A DNA stretch of 13,690 nucleotides, taken from the NCBI GenBank assembly GCA_964581095.1, contig CAZONK010000082.1:1-13690 (forward strand), given 5' to 3'. Below are positions 7,106 through 13,690 of this stretch, one piece after another. Below the pieces are notes generated by a model. That model searched no databases and had not been told where the DNA came from. It was given only the letters and a program-made list of their open reading frames with translations. Within the stretch, counting starts at the first letter, position 1. Every line of letters starts with the position of its first letter. This DNA is from SZUA-230 sp964581095. Lineage in GTDB: Bacteria > Bacteroidota > Bacteroidia > Cytophagales > Cyclobacteriaceae. The position numbers and the translations under genes were made by a program.

Positions 7106-7774
7106 ATGAAAAATAATATGCAACGAATAAAGGGTGCACTTTTGATATTGGTATTGGGGATTGCGGTATCCGCTAATGCGCAATACGATGCCCAAGCAAA
7201 AAAAGTTCTGGATGGGATGAGTTCAAAATATAAGACAATAGCTTCCTTCACAGCCCATATAACCTATATTCTTGATAATACTGAAGACGATATCCATGAA
7301 TCGTTCGAAGCAGAGATTGGAATCAAAGGAGAAAAATTCAGAATGCTTGCCGATGAGCAGGAGATTATCATAAATGGAAGTACTGTATGGACTTATCTTG
7401 CCGATGGGAATGAAGTAAACATTGATACATATAGCCCGGAGGAAGATGATGTTACACCATCGAACATATACAATATTTACGAAAAGGGATACAAGTATAT
7501 GTTTTTTGGCGAGGAAAAAATTGGAGGGAAGGGCTATGATATGGTAGATCTGTCCCCGGAGAATACAGATAGCGATTATTTCAGAATTCGGCTCACGATT
7601 GCCAAATCGGATCATATATTAAGGAAGTTCACCATGTATGCAAAATCCGGTAACAAGTATACCTATGATATATCAAACTTTAATTCAAAGGCCAACCTTG
7701 ATGATAATTATTTTGTTTTTGATGCTACAAAATATAAGGATGTTGAAATTATTGACTTAAGGATTGATAACTAG
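7106..7774 (+). CDS. lolA: LolA-like outer-membrane lipoprotein carrier
   Basis: LolA-type proteins carry lipoproteins across the periplasm from the inner to the outer membrane. The 222-residue product starts at the ATG at 7106, directly before a signal peptide (KNNMQRIKGALLILVLGIAV, then SANA and Gln). The upstream in-frame ATG at 7055 lies inside ftsK and only adds a non-signal extension. After cleavage, the sequence has the LolA opening (AKKVLDGMSSKYKTIASFTA) and the half-barrel strand pattern, including GEKFRML, IINGSTVWTYL, NEVNIDTYS and YTYDISNFN. Ending and length fit Bacteroidota LolA. It lies 43 nt after ftsK, a common neighbour in this phylum, and is followed by a strong terminator. 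Confidence 0.88.
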   Translation: MKNNMQRIKGALLILVLGIAVSANAQYDAQAKKVLDGMSSKYKTIASFTAHITYILDNTEDDIHESFEAEIGIKGEKFRMLADEQEIIINGSTVWTYLADGNEVNIDTYSPEEDDVTPSNIYNIYEKGYKYMFFGEEKIGGKGYDMVDLSPENTDSDYFRIRLTIAKSDHILRKFTMYAKSGNKYTYDISNFNSKANLDDNYFVFDATKYKDVEIIDLRIDN

Positions 7775-7802
7775 TAAGTTATAGAATACTAAATTCACCC
7801 AT

Positions 7803-7846
7803 TGCCGTTTAAAATTGATCTGATTGTAAGCGGCATTTTTGTTTTT
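7803..7846 (+). terminator. Rho-independent terminator after lolA
   Basis: TGCCGTTT (7803-7810) pairs with AAGCGGCA (7828-7835), eight pairs with one G-T wobble, and is followed directly by TTTTTGTTTTT. It ends the pyrD/ftsK/lolA block and separates it from pyrF. Confidence 0.85.
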
Positions 7847-7863
7847 AATCATACTGACTTTTT

Positions 7864-7871
7864 TATATTTT
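7864..7871 (+). promoter_or_regulatory. Weak candidate -7 element of pyrF
   Basis: TATATTTT matches TANNTTTG at 7 of 8 positions and ends 6 nt before the pyrF ATG. The region is T-rich, so a chance match is possible. A new promoter is expected here because a terminator precedes it. Confidence 0.25.
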
Positions 7872-7877
7872 TACTTC

Positions 7878-8720
7878 ATGACTCGCGAAGAATTATTTAA
7901 TAATATAAAAAGCAAAGAATCTTTTCTTTGTGTTGGCCTTGATACTGACATAAACAAGATCCCCGGACATTTAAAAAATAGTAACGACCCTATTTTTGAG
8001 TTCAATAAATACATTATTGATGCTACCATTGACTCATGCATTGCTTATAAACCAAACCTGGCATTTTATGAAGCATTGGGCCCTGCCGGACTCGAAAGCC
8101 TTGAAAAAACAATTGAATTTATTCCTGATAGTATGTTTTCGATTGCTGATGCCAAACGCGGCGATATAGGTAATACATCTAGTTTATATGCCCGTGCATT
8201 CTTTGAACGAATGAATTTTGATGCAATTACCGTCTCACCTTATATGGGTCATGATTCTATTCTACCTTATTTTGAATATGCAGGGAAATGGGTGATCGCA
8301 CTGGCCTTGACATCAAATCCGGGGAGTGTAGATTTTCAGCATCTTGATATCGCCGGTGATCATGAGAATTTTTTTGATATCGAGGAACTGGAATTATTTG
8401 AGTATATAGTTAAACGCGTTTCGAATTTGGGGACACCCGATAATCTGATGTTTGTTGTTGGTGCTACAAAAGCTACTTATATGAAGCATTTGCGGCAAAT
8501 TGTACCTGATAATTTTTTTCTGGTACCTGGTGTGGGGGCACAGGGAGGTAATTTGGAAGACGTAGCTGCAAATGCTATGAATGGTATGTGCGGATTGATT
8601 GTGAATGCTTCCCGGAGTATTATTTATGCATCCGATGGTGAAGATTTTGCAGAGGCCGCCGGCAAGGCTGCATTGCAAATGAGGGAACAGATGAAGACAT
8701 TGCTTGATAAATACCTGTAA
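7878..8720 (+). CDS. pyrF: Orotidine 5'-phosphate decarboxylase, type 2
   Basis: PyrF converts OMP to UMP, the last step of de novo UMP synthesis. From the ATG at 7878 the protein has 280 residues, matching the longer type 2 family. An in-frame start at 7839 overlaps the terminator T-run and adds a hydrophobic stretch foreign to the family, so it is rejected. Motifs in order are VGLDTD (19-24), YKPNLAFYEALG (57-68), the catalytic DAKRGDIGNTSS (91-102, Lys93 with Asp91 and Asp96), VSPYMGHDS (119-127), ALTSNPGS (143-150) and VPGVGAQGG near the C-terminus for phosphate binding. It leads the downstream run, with DUF2851 24 nt later. Confidence 0.96.
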   Translation: MTREELFNNIKSKESFLCVGLDTDINKIPGHLKNSNDPIFEFNKYIIDATIDSCIAYKPNLAFYEALGPAGLESLEKTIEFIPDSMFSIADAKRGDIGNTSSLYARAFFERMNFDAITVSPYMGHDSILPYFEYAGKWVIALALTSNPGSVDFQHLDIAGDHENFFDIEELELFEYIVKRVSNLGTPDNLMFVVGATKATYMKHLRQIVPDNFFLVPGVGAQGGNLEDVAANAMNGMCGLIVNASRSIIYASDGEDFAEAAGKAALQMREQMKTLLDKYL

Positions 8721-8744
8721 TCAATTTCATTATTTACTCCAACT

Positions 8745-10040
8745 ATGGGAGAAGACTTCCTTCATTTTATCTGGCAATATCAATACTTCAATAAAAAAAA
8801 CCTTGTAACAACAGAAAATGAGGTTGTGAACATTCTTAAACCAGGGATTTACAATACTGCATCGGGGCCTGATTTTGAAGGAGTAAAAGTAAAAGTTGGA
8901 GAGATTGAATGGTCAGGGCAGGCTGAAATCCATATCAAATCATCAATGTGGGACCAACATCGCCATCAAAATGATTCCATTTATAACGGTGTGGTGCTTC
9001 ATATTGTATGGGAGGATGACAAAGTTATTTTTCGAAAAGACGGTACCAGAATACCTACAATCGAGCTAAAAGATCGTATTGAGGATTCTTTGATTGAAGG
9101 ATACTACAATTTCTTCAGCAAACCTGATGACATTGTTTGCCGGGATCAATTATCGGAAGTCAACCGACTCGTGAAGATTGGGATGCTGGAGAAATCCCTG
9201 GTTAAAAGGCTTGAGGATAAAGCAGGGCATATTCAAATTATGATTGATGAGTGTGATGGAGATTGGGATGAAATTGCATACCGGTTATTGGTTTCAAATT
9301 TCGGTTTTAAGTCAAATCGTGAACCGTTCAGTATACTGGCAAAACTTTTACCGCTACGAATACTTCAAAAGAATTCTGATAATATTTTTAGAATAGAAGC
9401 ACTATTGTTTGGACAGGCAGGATTTCTGGCAGGTCAATCTGTGGATGACTACCACTCCAGACTGAAGGATGAATTCCATTTTTTAAGAAACAAATACAGT
9501 TTACAGGATACGGTTCTTGATGCCTCTGTTTGGAAATTCGGACGATTGCGACCACCTAATTTTCCAACCGTAAGAATATCGCAGCTTGCTGCACTGCTGC
9601 ATACAAATGTTCGCCTTTTTGAATCGCTAACTGGTTTAGGCTCGGTTCAATTAGTTCGACAGCTAATCAATGCAAGGCCATCAGAATACTGGAAAACACA
9701 TTTCAGATTTGGTGATTTTGCAAAAAGGAAATCTACAGAAATTGGAAAATCAAGCACAGATGTCCTGATTATCAATACTTCCGTTCCGTTGATGGCAGCC
9801 TACAGCCTGTTTACAGATAACCAAAGCTATATGGACAATGCGATTGCTTATCTTCATATGATTAAACCTGAATCAAACAGGATAATCAATCAATGGAAAA
9901 CTACAGGGCTTTTTGCTGAATCAGCTGCTGATAGCCAGGGACTGATTGAATTGTTTAATTCATACTGTCTGAAAAAAAGATGTTTATGGTGTAATATTGG
10001 GATTTCAATCCTAAACCGAAGTGTACAACCACATGGTTGA
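8745..10040 (+). CDS. DUF2851 family protein
   Basis: The 431-residue protein matches the DUF2851 family widespread in Bacteroidota, whose function is unknown. Recognisable parts are the opening MGEDFLHFIWQYQYFNKKNL, PGIYNTASGPDFEGVKVKVG, WSGQAEIHIKSSMWDQHRHQ, YNGVVLHIVWEDD, and RPPNFPTVRISQLAALL about two thirds along. Near the end is a Cys cluster C-x4-C-x2-C (Cys408, Cys413, Cys416), a possible metal site (inference). The start is the ATG at 8745. It is 24 nt downstream of pyrF, probably on the same transcript, and its last 8 bases overlap the next gene. No signal peptide or membrane segment is seen, so it is likely cytoplasmic. Confidence 0.9.
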   Translation: MGEDFLHFIWQYQYFNKKNLVTTENEVVNILKPGIYNTASGPDFEGVKVKVGEIEWSGQAEIHIKSSMWDQHRHQNDSIYNGVVLHIVWEDDKVIFRKDGTRIPTIELKDRIEDSLIEGYYNFFSKPDDIVCRDQLSEVNRLVKIGMLEKSLVKRLEDKAGHIQIMIDECDGDWDEIAYRLLVSNFGFKSNREPFSILAKLLPLRILQKNSDNIFRIEALLFGQAGFLAGQSVDDYHSRLKDEFHFLRNKYSLQDTVLDASVWKFGRLRPPNFPTVRISQLAALLHTNVRLFESLTGLGSVQLVRQLINARPSEYWKTHFRFGDFAKRKSTEIGKSSTDVLIINTSVPLMAAYSLFTDNQSYMDNAIAYLHMIKPESNRIINQWKTTGLFAESAADSQGLIELFNSYCLKKRCLWCNIGISILNRSVQPHG

Positions 10041-11301
10041 TCCATTATTAATTATCAATATTATTATCCTATTTATTCTTAGCATTTCGATGTATCGAAA
10101 AGTGAAAGATCAGCCTTTGGGAAAGTACTTCCTGCCTGGATTAATGTTAAAATATATTGCAGGAATATTGTTAGGAATACTCTATTTCGGTTACTACAGG
10201 GAAGGCGATACAATTCTATTCCATGAGGATGCTACAAGATTATCACAGGCAATTTATGAATACCCAGGTCAATACTTCGGAATTTTGTTTTACAACGACC
10301 AAACCAATGACATATGGCAAACACTCAAACTTACAAGCCAGCCACGTGCTTTTTTTATGGCGAAAATTCTGAGTTTATTCCATATTGTTACAAATGGTAA
10401 TTATTGGATATCGGGCTTTTATTTTTCATTCTTCGCTTATTCCGGGTTGTGGAATCTTGCCAATAAATTAACAACCTATTTCCCATGGACACGGGTTGCC
10501 GCCATAGTAGCATTTTTGTTTTTCCCGTCAGTGGTATTCTGGAGCTCGGGTATCTCAAAGGAATCTGTAAGCATAGGTTTGTTGACCTGGATTATTGCTA
10601 TTTATGTACCCACTTTTGCCAGGGGGTTAAATATCCATAAACGAAGGGTTTTGATTTCTTTTATCTTATTATTTCTCCTCTGGATTTTGAAGTACCACTA
10701 TGCGGCAGTACTTGTGTCAATTCTTGCACCAACATTGATCGTTGGGATTTTGAAAAGCAGATCGATGGGACTGAAAATGAAATTCATTAATCAATTTTTG
10801 TATTGGCTGTCATTTATAGTCTGGTTTATTATTCTCGCATCATTTTTACATCCCAACCTTATGCTGGATAATATTATGGACGTGGTTGTATCAAATAATG
10901 CGCTTTTTGTGCAGAAATCCAACCCCCAGGATCTCATCCATTTTGTAAATTTAGAGCCTTCATTTATAAGTTTTGCCAGAAATTCACCGATTGCTATTTT
11001 TGCGGCATTATTTCAACCCCTTGCCTGGGATGTTAGTGGGTTTCCAAAAATATTATCGGGTATAGAAAATGTATTTATATTGGTTTTTACAGTTCTGGCT
11101 ATTATAAATATTTATCGAATAAATATTTCTAACAATGGAATTTTTGTAATTGCAGTTATTTCCTATTGCGTAATACTGGGAGTATTCCTTGCATTCGCAA
11201 CACCAAATCTGGGTACATTGGTGCGATATAAAGCAGGGTTCCTTCCTCTGTTTATATATATAATATTATCCGACCCCATATTCAAAAGATTTTTCAGGTA
11301 A
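10033..11301 (+). CDS. Multi-pass membrane protein, possibly GT-C-like or polymerase-like
   Basis: The 422-residue product starts at the ATG at 10033, overlapping the DUF2851 stop by 8 nt (translational coupling likely); the GTG at 10021 only adds four residues. It has about ten hydrophobic segments, including 5-20, 33-53, 123-145, 153-170, 181-195, 206-240, 254-272, 318-332, 345-361 and 369-388. Between the second and third lies a loop with GDT (58-60) and FHEDATRLSQ, a placing typical of acidic loops in GT-C-type glycosyltransferases. Other marks are FFPSVVFWSSGISKES (163-178), KYHYAA (220-225) and GTLVRYKAGFLP (394-405). The family is not recognised with certainty. A role in surface-polysaccharide assembly is plausible from the neighbouring hexapeptide gene, but is inference. 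Confidence 0.6.
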   Translation: MVDPLLIINIIILFILSISMYRKVKDQPLGKYFLPGLMLKYIAGILLGILYFGYYREGDTILFHEDATRLSQAIYEYPGQYFGILFYNDQTNDIWQTLKLTSQPRAFFMAKILSLFHIVTNGNYWISGFYFSFFAYSGLWNLANKLTTYFPWTRVAAIVAFLFFPSVVFWSSGISKESVSIGLLTWIIAIYVPTFARGLNIHKRRVLISFILLFLLWILKYHYAAVLVSILAPTLIVGILKSRSMGLKMKFINQFLYWLSFIVWFIILASFLHPNLMLDNIMDVVVSNNALFVQKSNPQDLIHFVNLEPSFISFARNSPIAIFAALFQPLAWDVSGFPKILSGIENVFILVFTVLAIINIYRINISNNGIFVIAVISYCVILGVFLAFATPNLGTLVRYKAGFLPLFIYIILSDPIFKRFFR

Positions 11302-11326
11302 TCCGGCATTTAAAATGTATTCCATT

Positions 11327-11334
11327 TAGTTTTG
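11327..11334 (+). promoter_or_regulatory. -7 promoter element of the hexapeptide-protein gene
   Basis: TAGTTTTG is a perfect TANNTTTG match, 11 nt before the ATG at 11346. It implies an independent promoter with a very short leader. Confidence 0.45.
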
Positions 11335-11345
11335 ACGAAAAACAA

Positions 11346-11978
11346 ATGGACAAACCGGTAATTATATTCGGGGCAGGAGGATTAGGGAAGGCTACCCTGG
11401 AAATATTCAATTCCAACAACGTTGTTGTTTATTGGTTCCTTGATGATGACAAATCATTGCATGGTACTGAAATACAAGGAGTTTCGGTAATGGGAAGTAC
11501 AGGAGATGAAAAACTACTTGGTTCGATTGGAGATAACTGCGAAGCGTTTGTTGCGATTGATGAGATTTCGGTACGACGGTCCATTGTTGAAATGATAAAT
11601 GAGCAGAGAAATGTGATGCCGGTAAACGCTATTCATAGCAATGTGATTATTCCGGATTCTGCTTCTCTCGGGCACGGTAATTTGATCAATTCAGGTGCAC
11701 TGCTGGGTGCCGGTGCTCAAATCGGAAATCATTGCATTATTCATTCAAATACTACCATTGATTATGACGCTTCACTTGGTAACTACGTTCAAGTGGGTTC
11801 CGGAAGCATCATTGGCCCGGATACTTCTGTAGGAACCGGGACATTTATTGGATCGGGTGTTACCATTGTAGGTGGAGTAACCATTGGTGAAAATGCAAGA
11901 ATCGGGACTGGTTCAGTTGTGATTGGAACTGTAAAGAAGAATAAAACAGTTTTTGGCAACCCGGCCAAACCGGTATAA
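11346..11978 (+). CDS. PglD/NeuD-like sugar O-/N-acyltransferase family protein
   Basis: The 210-residue protein has the two-part layout of the PglD/NeuD family. Residues 1-90 form an N-terminal Rossmann-like domain starting VIIFGAGGLGKATLEI, where the family's usual GHG is GLG. Residues about 95-192 form a left-handed beta helix of hexapeptide repeats (IIPDSASLGHGNLINSGALL through IGENARIGTGSVVIG), ending in the family-typical VFGNPAKPV. Members transfer acetyl groups from acetyl-CoA to nucleotide sugars or sialic acid. Here both histidines used by PglD are absent: the catalytic His aligns with Tyr140 (IDYDAS) and the acetyl-CoA-site His nine residues on with Gln149 (YVQVG). The substrate and even the activity are therefore uncertain. 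It has its own -7 element and lies 44 nt after the membrane-protein gene. Confidence 0.85.
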   Translation: MDKPVIIFGAGGLGKATLEIFNSNNVVVYWFLDDDKSLHGTEIQGVSVMGSTGDEKLLGSIGDNCEAFVAIDEISVRRSIVEMINEQRNVMPVNAIHSNVIIPDSASLGHGNLINSGALLGAGAQIGNHCIIHSNTTIDYDASLGNYVQVGSGSIIGPDTSVGTGTFIGSGVTIVGGVTIGENARIGTGSVVIGTVKKNKTVFGNPAKPV

Positions 11979-12009
11979 GAATTGTATCAATGATTTTGAG
12001 AATGGGTCT

Positions 12010-12017
12010 TATTTTTG
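12010..12017 (+). promoter_or_regulatory. -7 promoter element of the nucleoside phosphorylase gene
   Basis: TATTTTTG is a perfect TANNTTTG match, 13 nt before the ATG at 12031. A TTTG at 11995-11998 is too close to serve as a standard -33 box. Confidence 0.45.
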
Positions 12018-12030
12018 ATAACTTGGAAAA

Positions 12031-12888
12031 ATGTCGAGAATTCCTGACTCTGAGCTTATCATCAACAAAGACGGCAGTGTTTACCATCTTAATTTAACTC
12101 CCGACTATATATCAGGTACTATCATTGCCGTTGGTGACCCTGGTCGTGTGTACCTGGTCAGTAAATATTTCGATAGCGTAGAGATGGAGATGAACAAACG
12201 GGAGTTCATAACCCATACAGGCATTTATAAAGGAAAACGTGTTACGGTCATAAGCACAGGCATGGGAACCGATAATGTAGAGATCTTCCTGACCGAGCTT
12301 GATGCACTGGTAAATATTGATTTAAAAAAGAAAGAAGTAAAATCCCGAAAAAAGAAACTTAAAATCATCCGGATTGGAACTTCCGGATCCCTTCAGGAAG
12401 ATATTGATGTGGGGGCGCATTTAGTTTCTGACTACGGAGTCGGGTTGGATACACTCATGCACTTTTATAGATTTCCGCAAACTGAATTCGAGACAAAGGT
12501 AGCTACTGAGATCCAGGAAAGTATCGGATTACCGTTCCGGCCATACCTGGCAAAATGCTCTGATGTGCTAAAAAAGCAAATTGGATTTGATATGATTGAA
12601 GGAAACACCATTACCAGCCCTGGTTTTTATGCCCCCCAGGGAAGAAAAATAAGATTGGAGCTCAAATATCCCAAAATGCTGGAAAACCTGAACTATTACC
12701 ACAATGGACAATTTTGGTTGACGAACTTTGAAATGGAAACTGCGGGTTATTATGCGCTGGCAAAATTAATGGGCCATGAAATGCTGAGTGTGAATGCAAT
12801 CATTGCCAACAGGATAAAAAAGACGTTCGCTAAAAATGCCAATAAAGTAGTAGATACCTTAATAAGGACTGTACTTGACAGGATATGA
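12031..12888 (+). CDS. Nucleoside phosphorylase (uridine phosphorylase-like)
   Basis: This enzyme family splits nucleosides with phosphate to free base and (deoxy)ribose-1-phosphate. The 285-residue sequence carries the class I nucleoside phosphorylase landmarks: AVGDPGRV (33-40, phosphate site), STGMGTDNVEIF (75-86), RIGTSGSLQ (114-122), the substrate-loop region ITSPGFYAPQGR (194-205), FEMETAGYYAL (233-243, Glu/Met/Glu contacting ribose) and AIIANR near the C-terminus. It fits the uridine-phosphorylase-like group, but the base preference cannot be settled by eye, so no symbol is given. A Lys-rich insertion (99-111, KKKEVKSRKKKLK) lies between two core strands. Its proximity to pyrD and pyrF suggests pyrimidine salvage. 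It converges with the small minus-strand gene 10 nt away. Confidence 0.9.
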   Translation: MSRIPDSELIINKDGSVYHLNLTPDYISGTIIAVGDPGRVYLVSKYFDSVEMEMNKREFITHTGIYKGKRVTVISTGMGTDNVEIFLTELDALVNIDLKKKEVKSRKKKLKIIRIGTSGSLQEDIDVGAHLVSDYGVGLDTLMHFYRFPQTEFETKVATEIQESIGLPFRPYLAKCSDVLKKQIGFDMIEGNTITSPGFYAPQGRKIRLELKYPKMLENLNYYHNGQFWLTNFEMETAGYYALAKLMGHEMLSVNAIIANRIKKTFAKNANKVVDTLIRTVLDRI

Positions 12889-12898
12889 CCATATCCAC

Positions 12899-13159
12899 TT
12901 ATCCCTGTCCTCCTGCTTGTTTGCGTGCCATCATCGACATAATCTGTTTTTTTGCAAACGTTGGATCATAATTATTGTAAAATCCGGAGAGAACCCTGTG
13001 GGCAATCTGGGAAATGATCAGCTCTTCATCGCCCTTATTCTCTTTCCCAAGCCAGAATACACGTTTAGGGTGTTTTTTCATATCCTCCACATACTCTTTA
13101 GCATGATTGTACTGGTCGTCTGTAAAAGATATCTGGAAAGTAACGTCAACTGATTCCAT
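12899..13159 (-). CDS. Small protein of unknown function
   Basis: The 86-residue product starts at the ATG at 13159. It is soluble-looking and mixed charged, with MESVDVTFQISFTDDQYNHA leading into a Lys-rich helix (YVEDMKKHPKRVFWLGKENK) and a C-terminal KKQIMSMMARKQAGGQG tail. The composition is strongly protein-like, unlike the hydrophobic, Cys-containing open frame on the opposite strand (12875-13153), which is judged a shadow. No family is recognised. A CAGGTTTG (7 of 8 to TANNTTTG) at 13178-13185 on the minus strand, 18 nt before the start, may be its promoter. It converges on the nucleoside phosphorylase gene, so the two transcripts probably overlap. Confidence 0.65.
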   Translation of the reverse strand: MESVDVTFQISFTDDQYNHAKEYVEDMKKHPKRVFWLGKENKGDEELIISQIAHRVLSGFYNNYDPTFAKKQIMSMMARKQAGGQG

Positions 13160-13177
13160 AAATATTTAATTAATATT

Positions 13178-13185
13178 CAAACCTG
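13178..13185 (-). promoter_or_regulatory. Possible -7 element of the small unknown gene
   Basis: The minus strand reads CAGGTTTG, 7 of 8 to TANNTTTG, 18 nt before the ATG at 13159. Confidence 0.3.
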
Positions 13186-13302
13186 TAGTTAAGATACTAA
13201 CAATCTCAATGCCAATAAATATAAGTACCCAATTTTACATGTTTTAACCTATTTGATACATTCTTGCATTGGAAATACGTTCGCTGACGGATGGGAATGG
13301 TC

Positions 13303-13320
13303 GCCTGAGAACACTTAGGC
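13303..13320 (-). terminator. GC-rich hairpin past the barrel gene
   Basis: GCCTGAG (13303-13309) and CTTAGGC (13314-13320) form a 7-bp stem, including one G-T wobble, with a 4-nt AACA loop. It lies 35 nt past the stop of the partial barrel gene on the minus strand, but no T-run follows in that direction, so its terminator role is uncertain. Confidence 0.35.
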
Positions 13321-13355
13321 ACTTTTGAATAGAGTATTATTATAAGATTGGCCAT

Positions 13356-13690
13356 CTATTTTGCATCAAACCAATAGTAAACCGAAAGTGCGATGGCCTG
13401 GTTTTTTGAATTTTGAAGTTCAAAATCAGCAGTTGCATCAAAAAGGTTACTGAGTGTGGCATTAAAGCGGGCATCAAGCTGTAGTTCTCCAAATGAAAAC
13501 AGATGAGAAAAAGAACCACCAAAAGCAAGGCCAATTTCGAATTTATCGTCTATTTCTTTACCATAATATATCCTTTCTTCATCTTCAGGTATGTTTGTGT
13601 TTTCCTCCTCATTCAAAAGATAAGAAAACCGGGGGCCCAGTTGAAATTTGACATGCGTTTTTCTTTTTCCGAAAACAAAATTAGATAGCA
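13356..13690 (-). CDS. C-terminal part of an outer-membrane beta-barrel protein (5' end outside window)
   Basis: The minus-strand frame ending in TAG at 13356-13358 stays open to the window edge, giving about 110 residues. A TTG at 13616 is a possible but unlikely start, because coding continues upstream in the same frame (VKFQLGPRFSYLLNEEEN). The pattern is of alternating barrel strands: FQLGPRFSYLL, an acidic loop (NEEENTNIPEDEE), FEIGLAFGGSFSHLF, ELQLDARFNATLSNLF, and a last strand AIALSVYYWFDAK. The GLAFGG...LQLDARF arrangement and the penultimate strand resemble the PorT-like/outer-membrane beta-barrel domain group common in Bacteroidota. The last residue is Lys, not the usual aromatic. 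Confidence 0.7.
   Translation of the reverse strand, partial: LSNFVFGKRKTHVKFQLGPRFSYLLNEEENTNIPEDEERIYYGKEIDDKFEIGLAFGGSFSHLFSFGELQLDARFNATLSNLFDATADFELQNSKNQAIALSVYYWFDAK

Noticed and set aside
7839..7877. Upstream start for pyrF
   Set aside because: It lies in the terminator T-run and adds a hydrophobic stretch not found in PyrF.
12875..13153. Plus-strand open frame overlapping the small minus-strand gene
   Set aside because: Cys- and Ile-rich with no family resemblance; the minus-strand product has normal charged protein composition.

Overview
The window looks like a chromosomal segment of a Bacteroidota bacterium. The signs are a C-terminal T9SS-type sorting domain on a secreted protein, Bacteroidota-type -7 promoter elements (TANNTTTG) before several genes, no obvious Shine-Dalgarno sequences, and the families present (DUF2851, LolA-like protein, FtsK with a long acidic linker). 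Base composition is AT-rich. No tRNA, rRNA, CRISPR array or complete mobile element was seen.

Layout. (1) 1-101 holds the 3' end of an unrecognised plus-strand gene, perhaps frameshifted. 102-492 is non-coding, with short palindromic repeats and a hairpin. (2) 493-2529, minus strand, is a two-gene secretion/outer-membrane unit: a T9SS-sorted protein with a possible NlpC/P60- or CHAP-like Cys/His domain and Ig-like repeats, followed 12 nt later by an outer-membrane beta-barrel protein. (3) 2530-3474 is a decayed stretch. It holds a 16-bp inverted repeat, a REP-like inverted pair, a broken ABC-transporter ATPase fragment and, fused to it in another frame, the last 35 or so codons of a XerD-type tyrosine recombinase. 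(4) 3475-12888, plus strand, is a housekeeping run: pyrD, ftsK, a lolA-like gene, a strong terminator, pyrF, a DUF2851 gene, a multi-pass membrane protein, a PglD/NeuD-like hexapeptide protein and a nucleoside phosphorylase. (5) 12899-13690, minus strand, has a small unknown gene and the 3' part of another outer-membrane beta-barrel gene that runs off the window.

How the genes relate. PyrD (dihydroorotate to orotate) and PyrF (OMP to UMP) are two steps of de novo UMP synthesis, and the nucleoside phosphorylase plausibly handles uridine-type salvage. FtsK is the division-septum DNA translocase that normally activates XerCD, so a XerD remnant just upstream of pyrD-ftsK is notable. LolA, the barrels and the T9SS cargo all concern the cell envelope.

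Most worth a second look: the ABC/xerD chimera joined at an 8-nt microhomology; the PglD-like protein lacking both histidines of the acetyltransferase active site; the very short predicted leaders; and the dispersed palindromes in the gene-poor stretches. I found no convincing evidence of a new defence or mobile system here.
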